Shown here one piece after another: positions 16,281-25,590 of a DNA stretch of 31,538 nucleotides (position 1 is the first letter of the stretch; each line of letters opens with the position of its first letter). The notes under the pieces were generated by a model. It was not told the origin of the DNA. It did no database searches and saw only the letters and a program-made list of their open reading frames with translations. The DNA is from Chara braunii (Eukaryota; Streptophyta; Charophyceae; Charales; Characeae), in assembly GCA_003427395.1 (NCBI GenBank), contig BFEA01000322.1, positions 202,041-233,578 of the forward strand, written 5' to 3'. The translations under genes were made by a program, and so were the position numbers.

Positions 16281-16403
16281 AACTGGCCCACATGACAAGG
16301 NGGGCCCCGGTTCCACTCACTCAATCAGAGGTAGTTGTGTTTGCTCGTCAGTAGGAGAGGGGAAATTCGTGACTAACATTCGGAAGAGGGACACGAGGAC
16401 TTG

Positions 16404-17298
16404 NNNNNNNNNNNNNNNNNNNNNNNNNNNNNNNNNNNNNNNNNNNNNNNNNNNNNNNNNNNNNNNNNNNNNNNNNNNNNNNNNNNNNNNNNNNNNNNNN
16501 NNNNNNNNNNNNNNNNNNNNNNNNNNNNNNNNNNNNNNNNNNNNNNNNNNNNNNNNNNNNNNNNNNNNNNNNNNNNNNNNNNNNNNNNNNNNNNNNNNNN
16601 NNNNNNNNNNNNNNNNNNNNNNNNNNNNNNNNNNNNNNNNNNNNNNNNNNNNNNNNNNNNNNNNNNNNNNNNNNNNNNNNNNNNNNNNNNNNNNNNNNNN
16701 NNNNNNNNNNNNNNNNNNNNNNNNNNNNNNNNNNNNNNNNNNNNNNNNNNNNNNNNNNNNNNNNNNNNNNNNNNNNNNNNNNNNNNNNNNNNNNNNNNNN
16801 NNNNNNNNNNNNNNNNNNNNNNNNNNNNNNNNNNNNNNNNNNNNNNNNNNNNNNNNNNNNNNNNNNNNNNNNNNNNNNNNNNNNNNNNNNNNNNNNNNNN
16901 NNNNNNNNNNNNNNNNNNNNNNNNNNNNNNNNNNNNNNNNNNNNNNNNNNNNNNNNNNNNNNNNNNNNNNNNNNNNNNNNNNNNNNNNNNNNNNNNNNNN
17001 NNNNNNNNNNNNNNNNNNNNNNNNNNNNNNNNNNNNNNNNNNNNNNNNNNNNNNNNNNNNNNNNNNNNNNNNNNNNNNNNNNNNNNNNNNNNNNNNNNNN
17101 NNNNNNNNNNNNNNNNNNNNNNNNNNNNNNNNNNNNNNNNNNNNNNNNNNNNNNNNNNNNNNNNNNNNNNNNNNNNNNNNNNNNNNNNNNNNNNNNNNNN
17201 NNNNNNNNNNNNNNNNNNNNNNNNNNNNNNNNNNNNNNNNNNNNNNNNNNNNNNNNNNNNNNNNNNNNNNNNNNNNNNNNNNNNNNNNNNNNNNNNNN
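16404..17298. other. Assembly gap (895 Ns)
   Basis: An uninterrupted run of N. By comparison with element 2 (27017-27560) it should contain the rest of the 84-bp tandem array of the LTR, which would explain why assembly failed here. The true length is unknown. Single Ns are also at 16301, 31294 and 31310. Confidence 0.95.
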
Positions 17299-17460
17299 GG
17301 GCATGTCAAGCCCCAGCAACCTGCATGTATTCAGCCCGCTTCTCAGGGCAGATTAACGCACTTGTTTGGACAGAAGAGAAACGGGCATGTCAGGCCCCAG
17401 CAATCTGCATGTGATCGGGACGCTTCTCAAGGCAGTATTACCCCCTTACCTCAAAAATCG
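17299..17460 (-). repeat. 84-bp minisatellite, second array edge
   Basis: Identical to bases 1-162: about 1.8 units of the 84-bp repeat resuming immediately after the gap. Confidence 0.85.
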
Positions 17461-18777
17461 CCTACAGTAATAACCGTGCAGTCCAATCACCTGTGTCATG
17501 CACGCCCATTACGAACCGACCGAGAACTTGCCGAGCTCATCGTGTACGTATTAAACTCCCCCTCGACGATGATCCGCAGGCTGCGGGCACGAGGCACTCT
17601 CCATTTACCTTGTCAGCCGTCCATCCGAACTCTGCTCTGAGATCAAGCGTGTGCTGAACTCGCCAGGCGCACCTCCCCTGATCGTGCTCCAAATCTCCGC
17701 TCGCCTTAGTCTGTCTGCTTACGCCTGTTCAAAATCACATGCTCCCAGCGCTCTATCCCCGTCTGCATAGAGTCGCGATGTGGACTGAGTGCGCTGTGCA
17801 TACCGTCTCCCTCTCCTGACTGTCGTTTTCCCCTCGCCCAACGTGCAACCTCCAAAGACAACTGGGCTGATTAAACGGCGTACACCTGGCGCACAGTCCA
17901 GTTCCCCCGTATCTCTCCCCCACTTGTCCCTCAAAAGCTCTTACCTGCGGGCTGCGAACACTGAGCATACCTGCTTGGTCGCGATCCTCTCCTCTCTCTG
18001 CCTTCTCACCACGGTCTTCTCATCTCATATCCGCCAAAGGCTATCCTCGCCTTGCTTCAGACTGTCCGTATGGATGCGCACACCTGGCGCACATCGCTCC
18101 CTCCTCCTTGCTGTTTTCCCCGCCTGACCGTCACCCGCTCCATCTCGTACTCGTGGGCGGGCACGCCTTGCACGCTTCCTCAACCGCCTCGCTGTTTCGC
18201 ACTCCCCTCGCTCACACGCAGTAACCGCCCGAACGTGGACGCCTCTGCCTTGCTTGCAAGGGCGGATACGCCTTGCTCGCACCGGGTGTCCTCCTCAAAA
18301 AAATGTCGGGCCTTCCATTGTATCCCTTGCTTCCCTTGTGCCTGCGACATGTCCCAGTTTGCTGCGCGGCCGCCCTTGCTCCCTTTAACCGCCCGGCCGC
18401 TGTGCTCAGGGTGTCCACGGGCCCTTAACCCGCCTGCATCTCCCCTCTGTTCCGAACCCGGTACTTCGGCTCTCCGCCCCCTTTCGATTGCATGCCTCGG
18501 CCTCCGCGGACTAGAGGCGTCCCTGTGGAGACTCTTAGTTATGTAGATGAATTTGGACCGGGGCACAGCGGCGAAAATGACCGGCACGCACGAATCTGAG
18601 ATGGCCTGCAAATAAGCGGCCTGACGCGGTATACGAGTTATCCCATGGCCTCCTGTGCCAGGTCCGCAGCGTTGACCAGGCCTGCCGAATAGAGGTGGCA
18701 CGTAGCGTCTCAGTGTCATACCGAAAAATTCTAAATCAGATGTTGTGCCGGTACCGCAGCCGAGCCGAAACAACGTG

Positions 18778-19190
18778 TCGTGGGCAGCATCAGCTGGTAT
18801 CAAACCGACACCGCACACCGAAGCTGAGATATGCAGCGGGGTTTACCGGACCGATGTCGATTACCGAGGTAGCCCGAAGCCCTGTTACACCGTTGCACCA
18901 GTCGTGAAAGTAACCACCGCGATGGTTTCGAACCTGATAATAATTCACAGCATTCTCTGTGACCCTGAAATAGGCCGCCGTAGTCGCGTCGAAGCCGAAA
19001 TAAATCGCCGTAGTGGTACTGAAACGGAAACAAGGCGTCATGGTCGTTCTGAACCTGCAACGCCCCCAAGCCTGAAAACATCTGACGCCGTGCTTATACC
19101 GAACCAAAAACACGTCGGATTCCGTAGGATGCAGCCACTCCATAACAATGTCGAATCTCTTGATCCACATACCCGTACCAAGCCACACAG
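18778..19190 (-). repeat. Degenerate 30-bp tandem repeat in 5' LTR of element 1
   Basis: The counterpart of 1480-1890, with a few substitutions (for example at 18926-18929 and 18953). Units recur about every 30 bases on the minus strand. Confidence 0.55.
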
Positions 19191-19715
19191 CATTCTGTCG
19201 ACCCAAGGTAGCACCACCCCATGCTGTCCATGCGACTCCCGCTCTCAGAACATCCCAGCTGTGGTAATGTTAGTAATCAGGCAAACCAGGGAAAGCGACG
19301 CAGGAGACCCCGATCCTCGGCAGTAGTGAAAACTGTTAGAATCCGGGGAAAATGATAAATCCAGGGTCAGTGTTGATGGCGGGTAATCGAGGCGAAATAA
19401 GGCCAATCTCTCAATAGTCGTGGGTTCCCGTCCCTCTCATCATTTTTTAATCATTCTTCATTTTCCTTAATTCTATTGTCGGAAATAGTAAATTAACCGT
19501 AAATCCCCCAAAATTAAATTTCGAGAATGTTTAAATAAATGGCCGAATTTATTTTGTTTCTTCTCTCTTTTTCCATGTTTATTCTTTTTCTATGTTTTTA
19601 ATCTCATTGTCGGGAACATAAAATAACAAGGGTATTCCCCCTATAATTAAATGCCGTGAAAAATAAAGAAATTAAGGGATATTATATTTTTTTCCTTCTC
19701 CGCTTCTGGTCTTAA

Positions 19716-19757
19716 TCCCTTTAAGGGATATTAAATTAAGGGATATTAAATTAAGGG
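19716..19757. repeat. Junction of element 1 LTR with element 2 protease: 15-bp repeats and palindrome
   Basis: Directly outside the LTR is the palindrome TCCCTTTAAGGGA, then two tandem copies of TTAAGGGATATTAAA and a third partial copy. These resemble the LTR terminal sequence TTAAGGGATATTATA at about 19669. Protease coding sequence begins immediately after at about 19755. This looks like filler or slippage at an insertion or rearrangement breakpoint. Confidence 0.6.
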
Positions 19758-20742
19758 AGTAAAAAAGTACTTGATGAAGAGTTCGCTGGACGAGATTGAC
19801 ACAGTCGAGCCACTGAGGCGGGCCCTTCGGCAGCCCATGCAGTGCTCTATTTTGGAGTACCTGACGGCCTCGAAGCCGGCTCGCGATGAGTTACAGATGA
19901 TCACGCGGAAGACTCGCATACCTCTATCAGAGGAGGCTCAGGGGGTCCCTAAGGCGGATGCTCCTACTGTAGCAGTAACGGGGGTGACTGCCAGAGCGGA
20001 TCGCATGACGACAGTCCTTCTTGATGGGATGGAAGGTGTACCTCCAGACAAGTTTTACATACTTGGTAGTGGGCCCGTGGAGACGATCGTAAACGATGGA
20101 GCGGTACTCGATGCTGTGATCGATAACGGCAGTGAGGCTGTCATTATAGACGAGGATCTGGCGGTACAGGTTGGACTGGGCCTCGATAGGTCATACCTAT
20201 TCGAGATAGAGACGGCTGATGAGAGAAAGCAACAGATCAATGGGGTTTGTCACAAGGCAGCCATAGAGGTCCAAGGGGTACGAGTGACCCTGCCTGTCTT
20301 TACAGTCAAGAACTGCAGTTTCGATCTGCTATTGGGACGAACGTGGTTAAGCCGCGTGCATGCAGTGACGATAGAGCGACCGGACGGGAGCCAGACATTG
20401 TCCATTAAAAAGCTAGATGGGACGCGGGTTATGATTGAGACAATGGAGCCTCGGGACCCGAGGAACAGAGCAGCTCTCGCTGTGGGTGCAAGACCTAGTG
20501 ATCAGATCAAGTCATTACCTATCTCCGGCCGCGCGGTGCGATTTCGCGAGAAGAAGTATGGACCACTGCTCACAGAGGAAGAAGGTCGGATCGTGGAAGT
20601 GGAAGATTTAGGGGGTCGGCTGATAGTGGACCGCAACTCGTACCCAAAGGAGATAGATGAGGAATTTGGCGAGGTGGTATCTGTGTCTTTTTTAAGGGCA
20701 CGGCCCCCTATGGGGGGCTACCCAAGCGACACAAGCGAGTAG
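19755..20742 (+). pseudogene. Protease region of the polyprotein, element 2 (5'-truncated)
   Basis: The homologous frame enters at the peptide GVKKYLMKSSLDEID, matching GVKKFLMKTSLDEID of element 1, and runs to TAG 20742. The active-site loop is again VIDNGSEAVII (Asp codon at 20122), with DLLLGRTWLS further on. The N-terminal linker and zinc knuckle are absent. About 10% amino-acid difference from element 1, with no internal stops. The end of the frame overlaps the frameshift signal. It could not be translated independently in a meaningful way; the ATG in LMKSS is internal. Confidence 0.85.
20688..20718 (+). promoter_or_regulatory. Putative -1 programmed ribosomal frameshift signal, element 2
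   Basis: The heptamer TTTTTTA is at 20688-20694 in phase with the protease codons (TCT TTT TTA), followed by an 8-nt spacer and the stem GCCCCC (20703-20708), loop TATG and GGGGGC (20713-20718). The zero frame ends at TAG 20740-20742. The -1 frame has no stop from here until 21063. Identical in element 1. Confidence 0.7.
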
Positions 20743-21065
20743 CTCAAAAAGTTAAGCCAGCGGCAGTGGGCCGCGAGCGATCTCCATTGAAAGGGATATC
20801 GGAAGAAGAGATCGCAAAAGAAATCAAAGAAAAAAAGAAAAAGGAGCCACAACGCTTAACGGAAGAGAGGATAGCAGGGATGGACATCGGAGATGGGAAT
20901 TTGACCCCACAGGAGCGAGAACGTGTGATAGAAATTCTGAAGACATGTGATAAGATAATAGCTTTCAGTGACGTGGAGCGCGGTAGGGTTGACCCTCGAT
21001 ACGCTAAGCCAGCAAGGATTTACACGATACCACATGTTCCCTGGAATGACGCAGGATGGAAATAA
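20695..21065 (+). pseudogene. RT N-terminal linker, element 2 (-1 frame)
   Basis: The -1 frame reads PYGGLPKRHKRVAQKVKPA, the Lys/Glu-rich linker, then GRVDPRYAKPARIYTIPHVP, which is typical sequence before the RT fingers. It ends at TAA 21063-21065 (GWK then stop), a nonsense codon, because RT homology continues in the same frame beyond it. Confidence 0.75.
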
Positions 21066-21930
21066 GCCCAGAAGGAGAAGGAAGAAGTTATCGCTTTCCT
21101 GAAAGAAAAGATGGTTTCCCATGTTGCGGAGCCGTCTGATAGCGCTTATGCTAATCGATGGTTCTTCCTACGAAAGCTGAATGGCAAATTCCGATGGATC
21201 TAGGACCTTCAGAAGGTCAACGCGGTGACGATACGAGACGTGGGCTCCGTGCCACAGGCCGATTTACTGGCAGAAGGCGCCGCAGGTAGGTCGATTTATT
21301 CAATCTGTGATCTGTTCTCAGGCTATGATGAGGTACCGCTTGATCCTAGGGACAGACACCTCACGGCTATGCATACGCCATTGGGACTAATACAGATGAT
21401 GGTTGTCCCTATGGGTTGGACTAATGGGGTAGCCGTTTTCCGGAGGGCCATGGTAGCCGTCCTCAAGGACTTCATCCCTGATAAGGTTGAAGTTTTTCTG
21501 GATGACTTTCCTATAAAAGGGTCAGTAAACAAGGATGAGACAGAGGTTGCACCAAGAGTTAAAAGATTCGTCGAGCAGCACCTAACGGATATTTGCGCGG
21601 TACTCGAGCAGCTGGACGATGCAAATTTAACGGTCAGCGGAACAAAGAGCCGATGGGCCGTCTCGACTATTAAGATCTCGGGCTTTATCTGTGACTCGAG
21701 AGGACGCCGAGAAGATCCGGCGAAGTTAGACAAACTCCTGAACTGGCCGTCACCGTTACATAGTCCAACCGAGGTCCAACAGTTTCTGGGAGTGGTCGGT
21801 TACTGGCGTATATTCATATGGGGGTATGCGGAAAAGGCTGAGCCATTGAGGTTACTCCTTCGAAAGACTGAAAAATTCTACTGGGATTCCTCGCAGGAAC
21901 TCGCTAAGAGCTTAAAGACGAATTTAAGGA
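21066..21930 (+). pseudogene. Reverse transcriptase domain, element 2
   Basis: In frame with the preceding segment, it continues through a second nonsense codon, TAG 21201-21203 (where FRWIQDLQ would be expected, so CAG to TAG). It then shows the RT signatures SICDLFSGYDEVPL (first catalytic Asp), MGWTNGVAVFRRAM and VEVFLDDFPIKG (FxDD box), followed by FICDSRG and GVVGYWRIFIWGYAEKAEPL. It would copy element RNA into cDNA. A 2-base deletion near 21908 relative to element 1 shifts the frame just before RNase H, ending the open frame at 21989. This copy retains the RT core that element 1 has lost. Confidence 0.9.
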
Positions 21931-22455
21931 GGGAGGACGCGTACTGGGCGTGCCATTCTTTGACAATGAGACCGAGAGACCCTTCATAGTATCCACGAAT
22001 GCTGGACCGTGTTCAGTAGGTGGACTGCTGTCTCAGAAGGACGCTGGAGGGAAAAAGAGACCGTTAAGATTTGAGAGTAGAACACTTAATACGGTTGAGC
22101 GTAACTACAGTCAATTCAAGAAGGAAGTGTTAGCTGTTCTGCGGTGTCTAGACACATTCAGACACTATATCTATGGCCGACGGTTCATCCTGAGGGTAGA
22201 TCCCACCGCGGTTGCCTCTGTCCTCCAGAAGGACTTTAGCCTGACAGACCCGACCATTGCACGATGGTTAATACGGATTCGACTATATGATTACACAGTA
22301 GAGAGGATATATGGCACTAAAAATGTCGTAGCGGATGGGCTCTCTCGGATCCCTCTTGAGGGCGAGCGCCTGAATGTAGCTGGGGCCCTAACAATTGCGG
22401 AGCCGAGTCGCGCCGAGCGATTTCTGGTTAACCTTTACGAGGGCAAGTACCGAAC
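21931..22455 (+). pseudogene. RNase H domain, element 2
   Basis: Recognisable from VLGVPFFDNETERPF onwards in the frame opened at 21950 and continuous with integrase. The catalytic landmarks are STNAG at 21998, where element 1 has STDAG, so the first catalytic Asp is replaced by Asn (GAT to AAT), then KKEVLAVLRC, RVDPTAV and VADGLSR. Loss of that Asp should abolish RNase H activity. Unlike element 1, there is no stop between RNase H and integrase here (CGA at the site of the element 1 TGA). Confidence 0.88.
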
Positions 22456-23173
22456 GATCGGGCTACACCTGACGGGAGAGGAGAGTCAAGATTCAGATAT
22501 CCGGAGACAAGCAGCCCAGTACTGCCTTAAAGCGGGTCACCTTTTCCGAAGGCCAGTAGGGTCGGGGATGCCCTTACGAGTAGTCTGTGATCCTGAGGAG
22601 AGACAAACGATAGTAGCGGAGCTTCATGACGGGGTGGTCGGAGGACATAGAGGAGGTAGAGGGACCTACGAAAAGGTATGCAGGTTGTACTGCTGGGAAG
22701 GACAGTATAAGGACATCGAGAGGTACTGTATGACCTGCGAGGAGTGCCAAAAGAGAGCTCTTTTGAAATACAAAGAGCCACTTCAACCATCCTATCCAAC
22801 CAGACCGGGAGAGAAGGTACACATTGATTTGGTGAAGATGCCGAAAGGGGTAGGCAATATGAACTATGTCGTGAACATACGAGACGACTTCACGGGGTTC
22901 GTAGATGGTAGACCTATCCAGAGTAAGACGACAAAGGAAGTGAAGAACTTCGTCCTAGAGTACTTATCAAGGTATGGCTGTGTCAGCAAGATAGTGATGG
23001 ACAAAGGGGCGGAATTCCTAGCTGACGAGGTTCAGAGTGTGTTCAAGAGAGCTGGGGCGAAAGTTCTGATAGCCACTGCCTACCACCCACAGTCGAACTC
23101 CCCAGTAGAGAGGGGGCACCAGACTCTGATAGCGTCACTATCCAAGTCGTGCAAATGTAAGGACAGTGATTGA
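22456..23173 (+). pseudogene. Integrase N-terminal zinc and catalytic domains, element 2
   Basis: The frame continues from RNase H. The HHCC zinc motif is intact (ELHDGVVGGH, then CMTCEECQK). The catalytic triad HIDLVKMP, IVMDKGAEFL and NSPVERGHQ has the same 35-residue spacing as element 1. The frame ends at TGA 23171-23173, where element 1 has TGG (Trp), a G to A nonsense change. A 1-base deletion follows near 23200. Confidence 0.9.
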
Positions 23174-24088
23174 CCACGATATTTTCGGTACGCAATATGG
23201 GCGGCAACGTCACGGTCCGGGCTAGCACTGGATACCCACCATACACCTTGTGGTTTGGGTGGCATTGTCCGCTCCCCATAGAGTTTCACCTCGACAGTTG
23301 GACAACCGTCGACTGGGCGGAGGAGATGTCCAGAGAGGAACTCATAGCTGCTCGAACAAGACAGATAGCCTACGGTTTGGAAGATAACCTTATAACAGCG
23401 GCAGATCGTCTGGCAGTGGAAAGGGACAAACTAAGGTAAAGAGAGATGGGATTAGAAAGTGCGGATCAGGAAAGAGAGGGTGAGAGTAGGAGATATGGTC
23501 CTTCTCTACGACGCAACACTGGAGAGGACCTGGACCGGAAAACTCGCCAACAGATGGATGAGACCTTACAGAGTGGTTGAGGCACTCGACTGGGGAGCAT
23601 ATATGATAGCAGAATTAGACAGATCCAAGTGGAAGGACCCAGTGGCGGGTGCTAAGTTAAAGTTGTTTAGGCCCAGGCCACCACCCACCTTATCCCTAAC
23701 AAGCCCGAAAGGAAAAGGGAAGGCTAAAATGGAGGATGGAGCCCCCTTGAGACGATTCGAGGCAGGCGAAAGTTCCAAGAAGAGGAAAAGAGTAGAGAGA
23801 AGAAAGGTCAAAGGGCTGGCATTAGGAAGGGAGAAGAAATGGTTATTCGTGCTCAAGAGAGTCAGACGAAGAGTGCGCATTAAACAAACTAGCGGATCGG
23901 CACCTTTCTCGGGTCAACGTCAGAAGAAAAAAAAGATCCTACCAAGGTCGAGAAGCCGGCGGAAGAAGGAAGTCGAAAAACATTTACTTAGCCCTAGAAC
24001 TCAAAACAAACTGAAACGTAAGACAATTAAACGCCGACGTGGGCGTCCTTTACGGGCAATTACCCTGAAGCTCGTCTGTTTCGTCTGA
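23174..24088 (+). pseudogene. Integrase C-terminal part and basic tail, element 2
   Basis: Homology to element 1 continues in two frames: 23200-23439 (VTVRASTGYPPYTLWFGWH, then EEMSREELIAARTRQIAYG), then, after a small insertion near 23430, 23459-24088. The second part holds VGDMVLLYD, the GPY/F-like LANRWMRPYRVVEAL and, uninterrupted, the very basic tail with KKRKRVERRK, RQKKKKILPRS and the AT-hook-like KRRRGRPLR near 24030-24056. This copy shows that tail and integrase form one frame, which is broken by a nonsense codon in element 1. No chromodomain is visible. Confidence 0.85.
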
Positions 24089-24496
24089 CGAAAGTGGTTA
24101 GGGCTCGACGGGGGCGTCGAGAAGTGGTCCGGGCTAACTGTCAGGCAGCCATAAGTAGTGCGCCGCCTGAAATCTGCGGTTTTGGGACTTAGGCTCAAGG
24201 GCAAGTCCGAGTTTTTACGGTACTCTGGTTTGACCGGGCAGCAGAAATTATGGGAACTCGGGGTACCCCTGATTCTGGGCACACTGAACCTTACGACTAA
24301 CCCTCCAAGATACTGAGATGGATGGGCGCACTCGGCGTATCTAGAGACCGCCATTTCCGGTCGTTTAGAGAGCTGGAGCCGGATTGGCCTGCCACGAGGA
24401 GGCATCGCGGGAGCAGACCTCGCCGTGACGCTTTTGCAACAAACGACCAGGGCCGAAATGAGGCCTCAAATTTTTGTCTATCTTAGTACCATAATT
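24089..24496 (+). other. 3' untranslated region of element 2
   Basis: Aligns with the reverse complement of 2419-2721 but carries about 90 extra bases around 24340-24440 (GC-rich, no coding signal). No gene is supported here. Confidence 0.6.
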
Positions 24497-24514
24497 AAAG
24501 ATGGGGAAAAGGGA
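24497..24514 (+). other. Polypurine tract of element 2
   Basis: AAAGATGGGGAAAAGGGA lies immediately before the LTR start TTAAGACCC. It matches the tract of element 1 in position and composition. Confidence 0.78.
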
Positions 24515-25149
24515 TTAAGACCCGTAGGGGAGAAGAGAAAAACATAATATCCCTTAATTTCTCTATTTATCACGGCATTTAATTCTAGGGGGAATACTCT
24601 TGTTATTTTATGTTCCCGACAATGAAATTAAAAACGAAGAAAAATATTAAAAATGGTAAAAGAGAAAAGAAACAAAAGGGATTCGGCCATTTATTTAAAC
24701 TTTCTCGGAATTTAATTTTGGGGATCTTACGGCTAATTTACTATTTCCGACAATAGAATTAAGGAAAGGGAAGAATGATGAAAAATGATGAAAGGGACGG
24801 GAACTCGTGATTATTGGGAGATTGGCCTAATTTCGCCTCGATCACCCGCAACCAGCCCTGAACCCGGATTGAACATTTTTCCCGGATTTTAACAGTTTTC
24901 ACTACTGCCGATGGTCGAGGTTCCCTGCGTCGCTTCCCCTGGTTTGCTTGATTACTAACATTATCGCAGTTGGGATGTTCTGCGAGCGGGAGTCGCATGG
25001 ACAACATGGGGTGGTGCTACCTTGGTTCGACTACGGTGTTTGGTTCGGTACAGATACGAGGGTTGTTACGGAGTGGCTACGACCTACGGTGTCTGACGTG
25101 CAACAGGTACGGTATGGGCCCGGAGACAACTGTTTCACTACGGTGACTT

Positions 25150-25590
25150 ATCTTCAGGTTTGGGACACCTGCGGTGATTTATTCTCAGGACCGGGGCTAC
25201 TACGACAGTTATTCTAGGCTTGGAACCTTGGCGGCAGTTTGTCTTCGGGTCCGGAAACGTGGCGGCATTCTATATCAGGTTCGGGACAGGTACGGAATTA
25301 TCATGGCATGGTTGTACGGGTTCGGCATCCGCGTGGCACAACAGCCCACTACTGGATTTCGGGTTTGGTCAGGTTCGGTGGCATCACGGTGTTTCGTTTC
25401 AGGTTCGACGCCCTCATGACGATTTATCTCAGGTTCCGAACCCCTGCGGTGATTATTTTCAGGTCCGGGACCGCTGTGACGATTTATTTCAGGTTCGGAA
25501 CCCCTGCGGTGATTTATTTTTAGGACTGGGACGACTGCGGTAGATCATTTCCTAGGTTTGGTGCCACTAAGGTGCTGTATTTCAACTTTG
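25150..25590 (+). repeat. 30-bp tandem repeat in LTR of element 2
   Basis: Units like TTTCAGGTTCGGAACCCCTG then CGGTGATTTA repeat with 30-32 base spacing, best between 25395 and 25560, degenerate before. Homologous to the arrays in both LTRs of element 1. Confidence 0.7.

Larger units (their letters stand above)
1..19715 (-). mobile_element. Ty3/Gypsy LTR retrotransposon, element 1 (giant, minus strand, decayed)
   Basis: Coding order on the minus strand is extra ORFs, gag, zinc knuckle, protease, RT, RNase H, integrase, which is the Ty3/Gypsy order. The same roughly 2.4 kb LTR sequence occurs in the same orientation at both sides (1-2401 and 17299-19715). A tRNA-Asp-type PBS follows the 5' LTR end at 15649 and a polypurine tract precedes the 3' LTR at 2402-2413. 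The visible span is 19.7 kb, and the 3' part of the 3' LTR lies left of the window. Several nonsense codons and an RT deletion make it non-autonomous as assembled. The outer left boundary and any target-site duplication cannot be seen. That 1-2401 and 15649-19715 are the two LTRs of one insertion is inferred from orientation and near identity. Confidence 0.85.
15649..19715 (-). repeat. 5' LTR of element 1 (about 4 kb, with assembly gap)
   Basis: In element orientation it begins near 19715 (TTAAGACC) and ends CTCACA at 15649, followed by the PBS. Its last part (15649-16403) aligns in reverse complement with 27540-28105 of element 2, both ending at ...GGTTTCCTCACA and diverging right after, which fixes the 3' boundary. 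Its first part (17299-19715) repeats 1-2401. It holds three minisatellites (30, 84 and 45 bp units), a GC-rich middle and a purine-rich tract, plus 895 undetermined bases. At about 4 kb it is far longer than typical Gypsy LTRs. Confidence 0.82.

Noticed and set aside
15988-17640. A 550-codon open frame across the gap
   Set aside because: More than half is unknown bases in the N run; the ends are CT-repeat and minisatellite sequence. It is an artefact.
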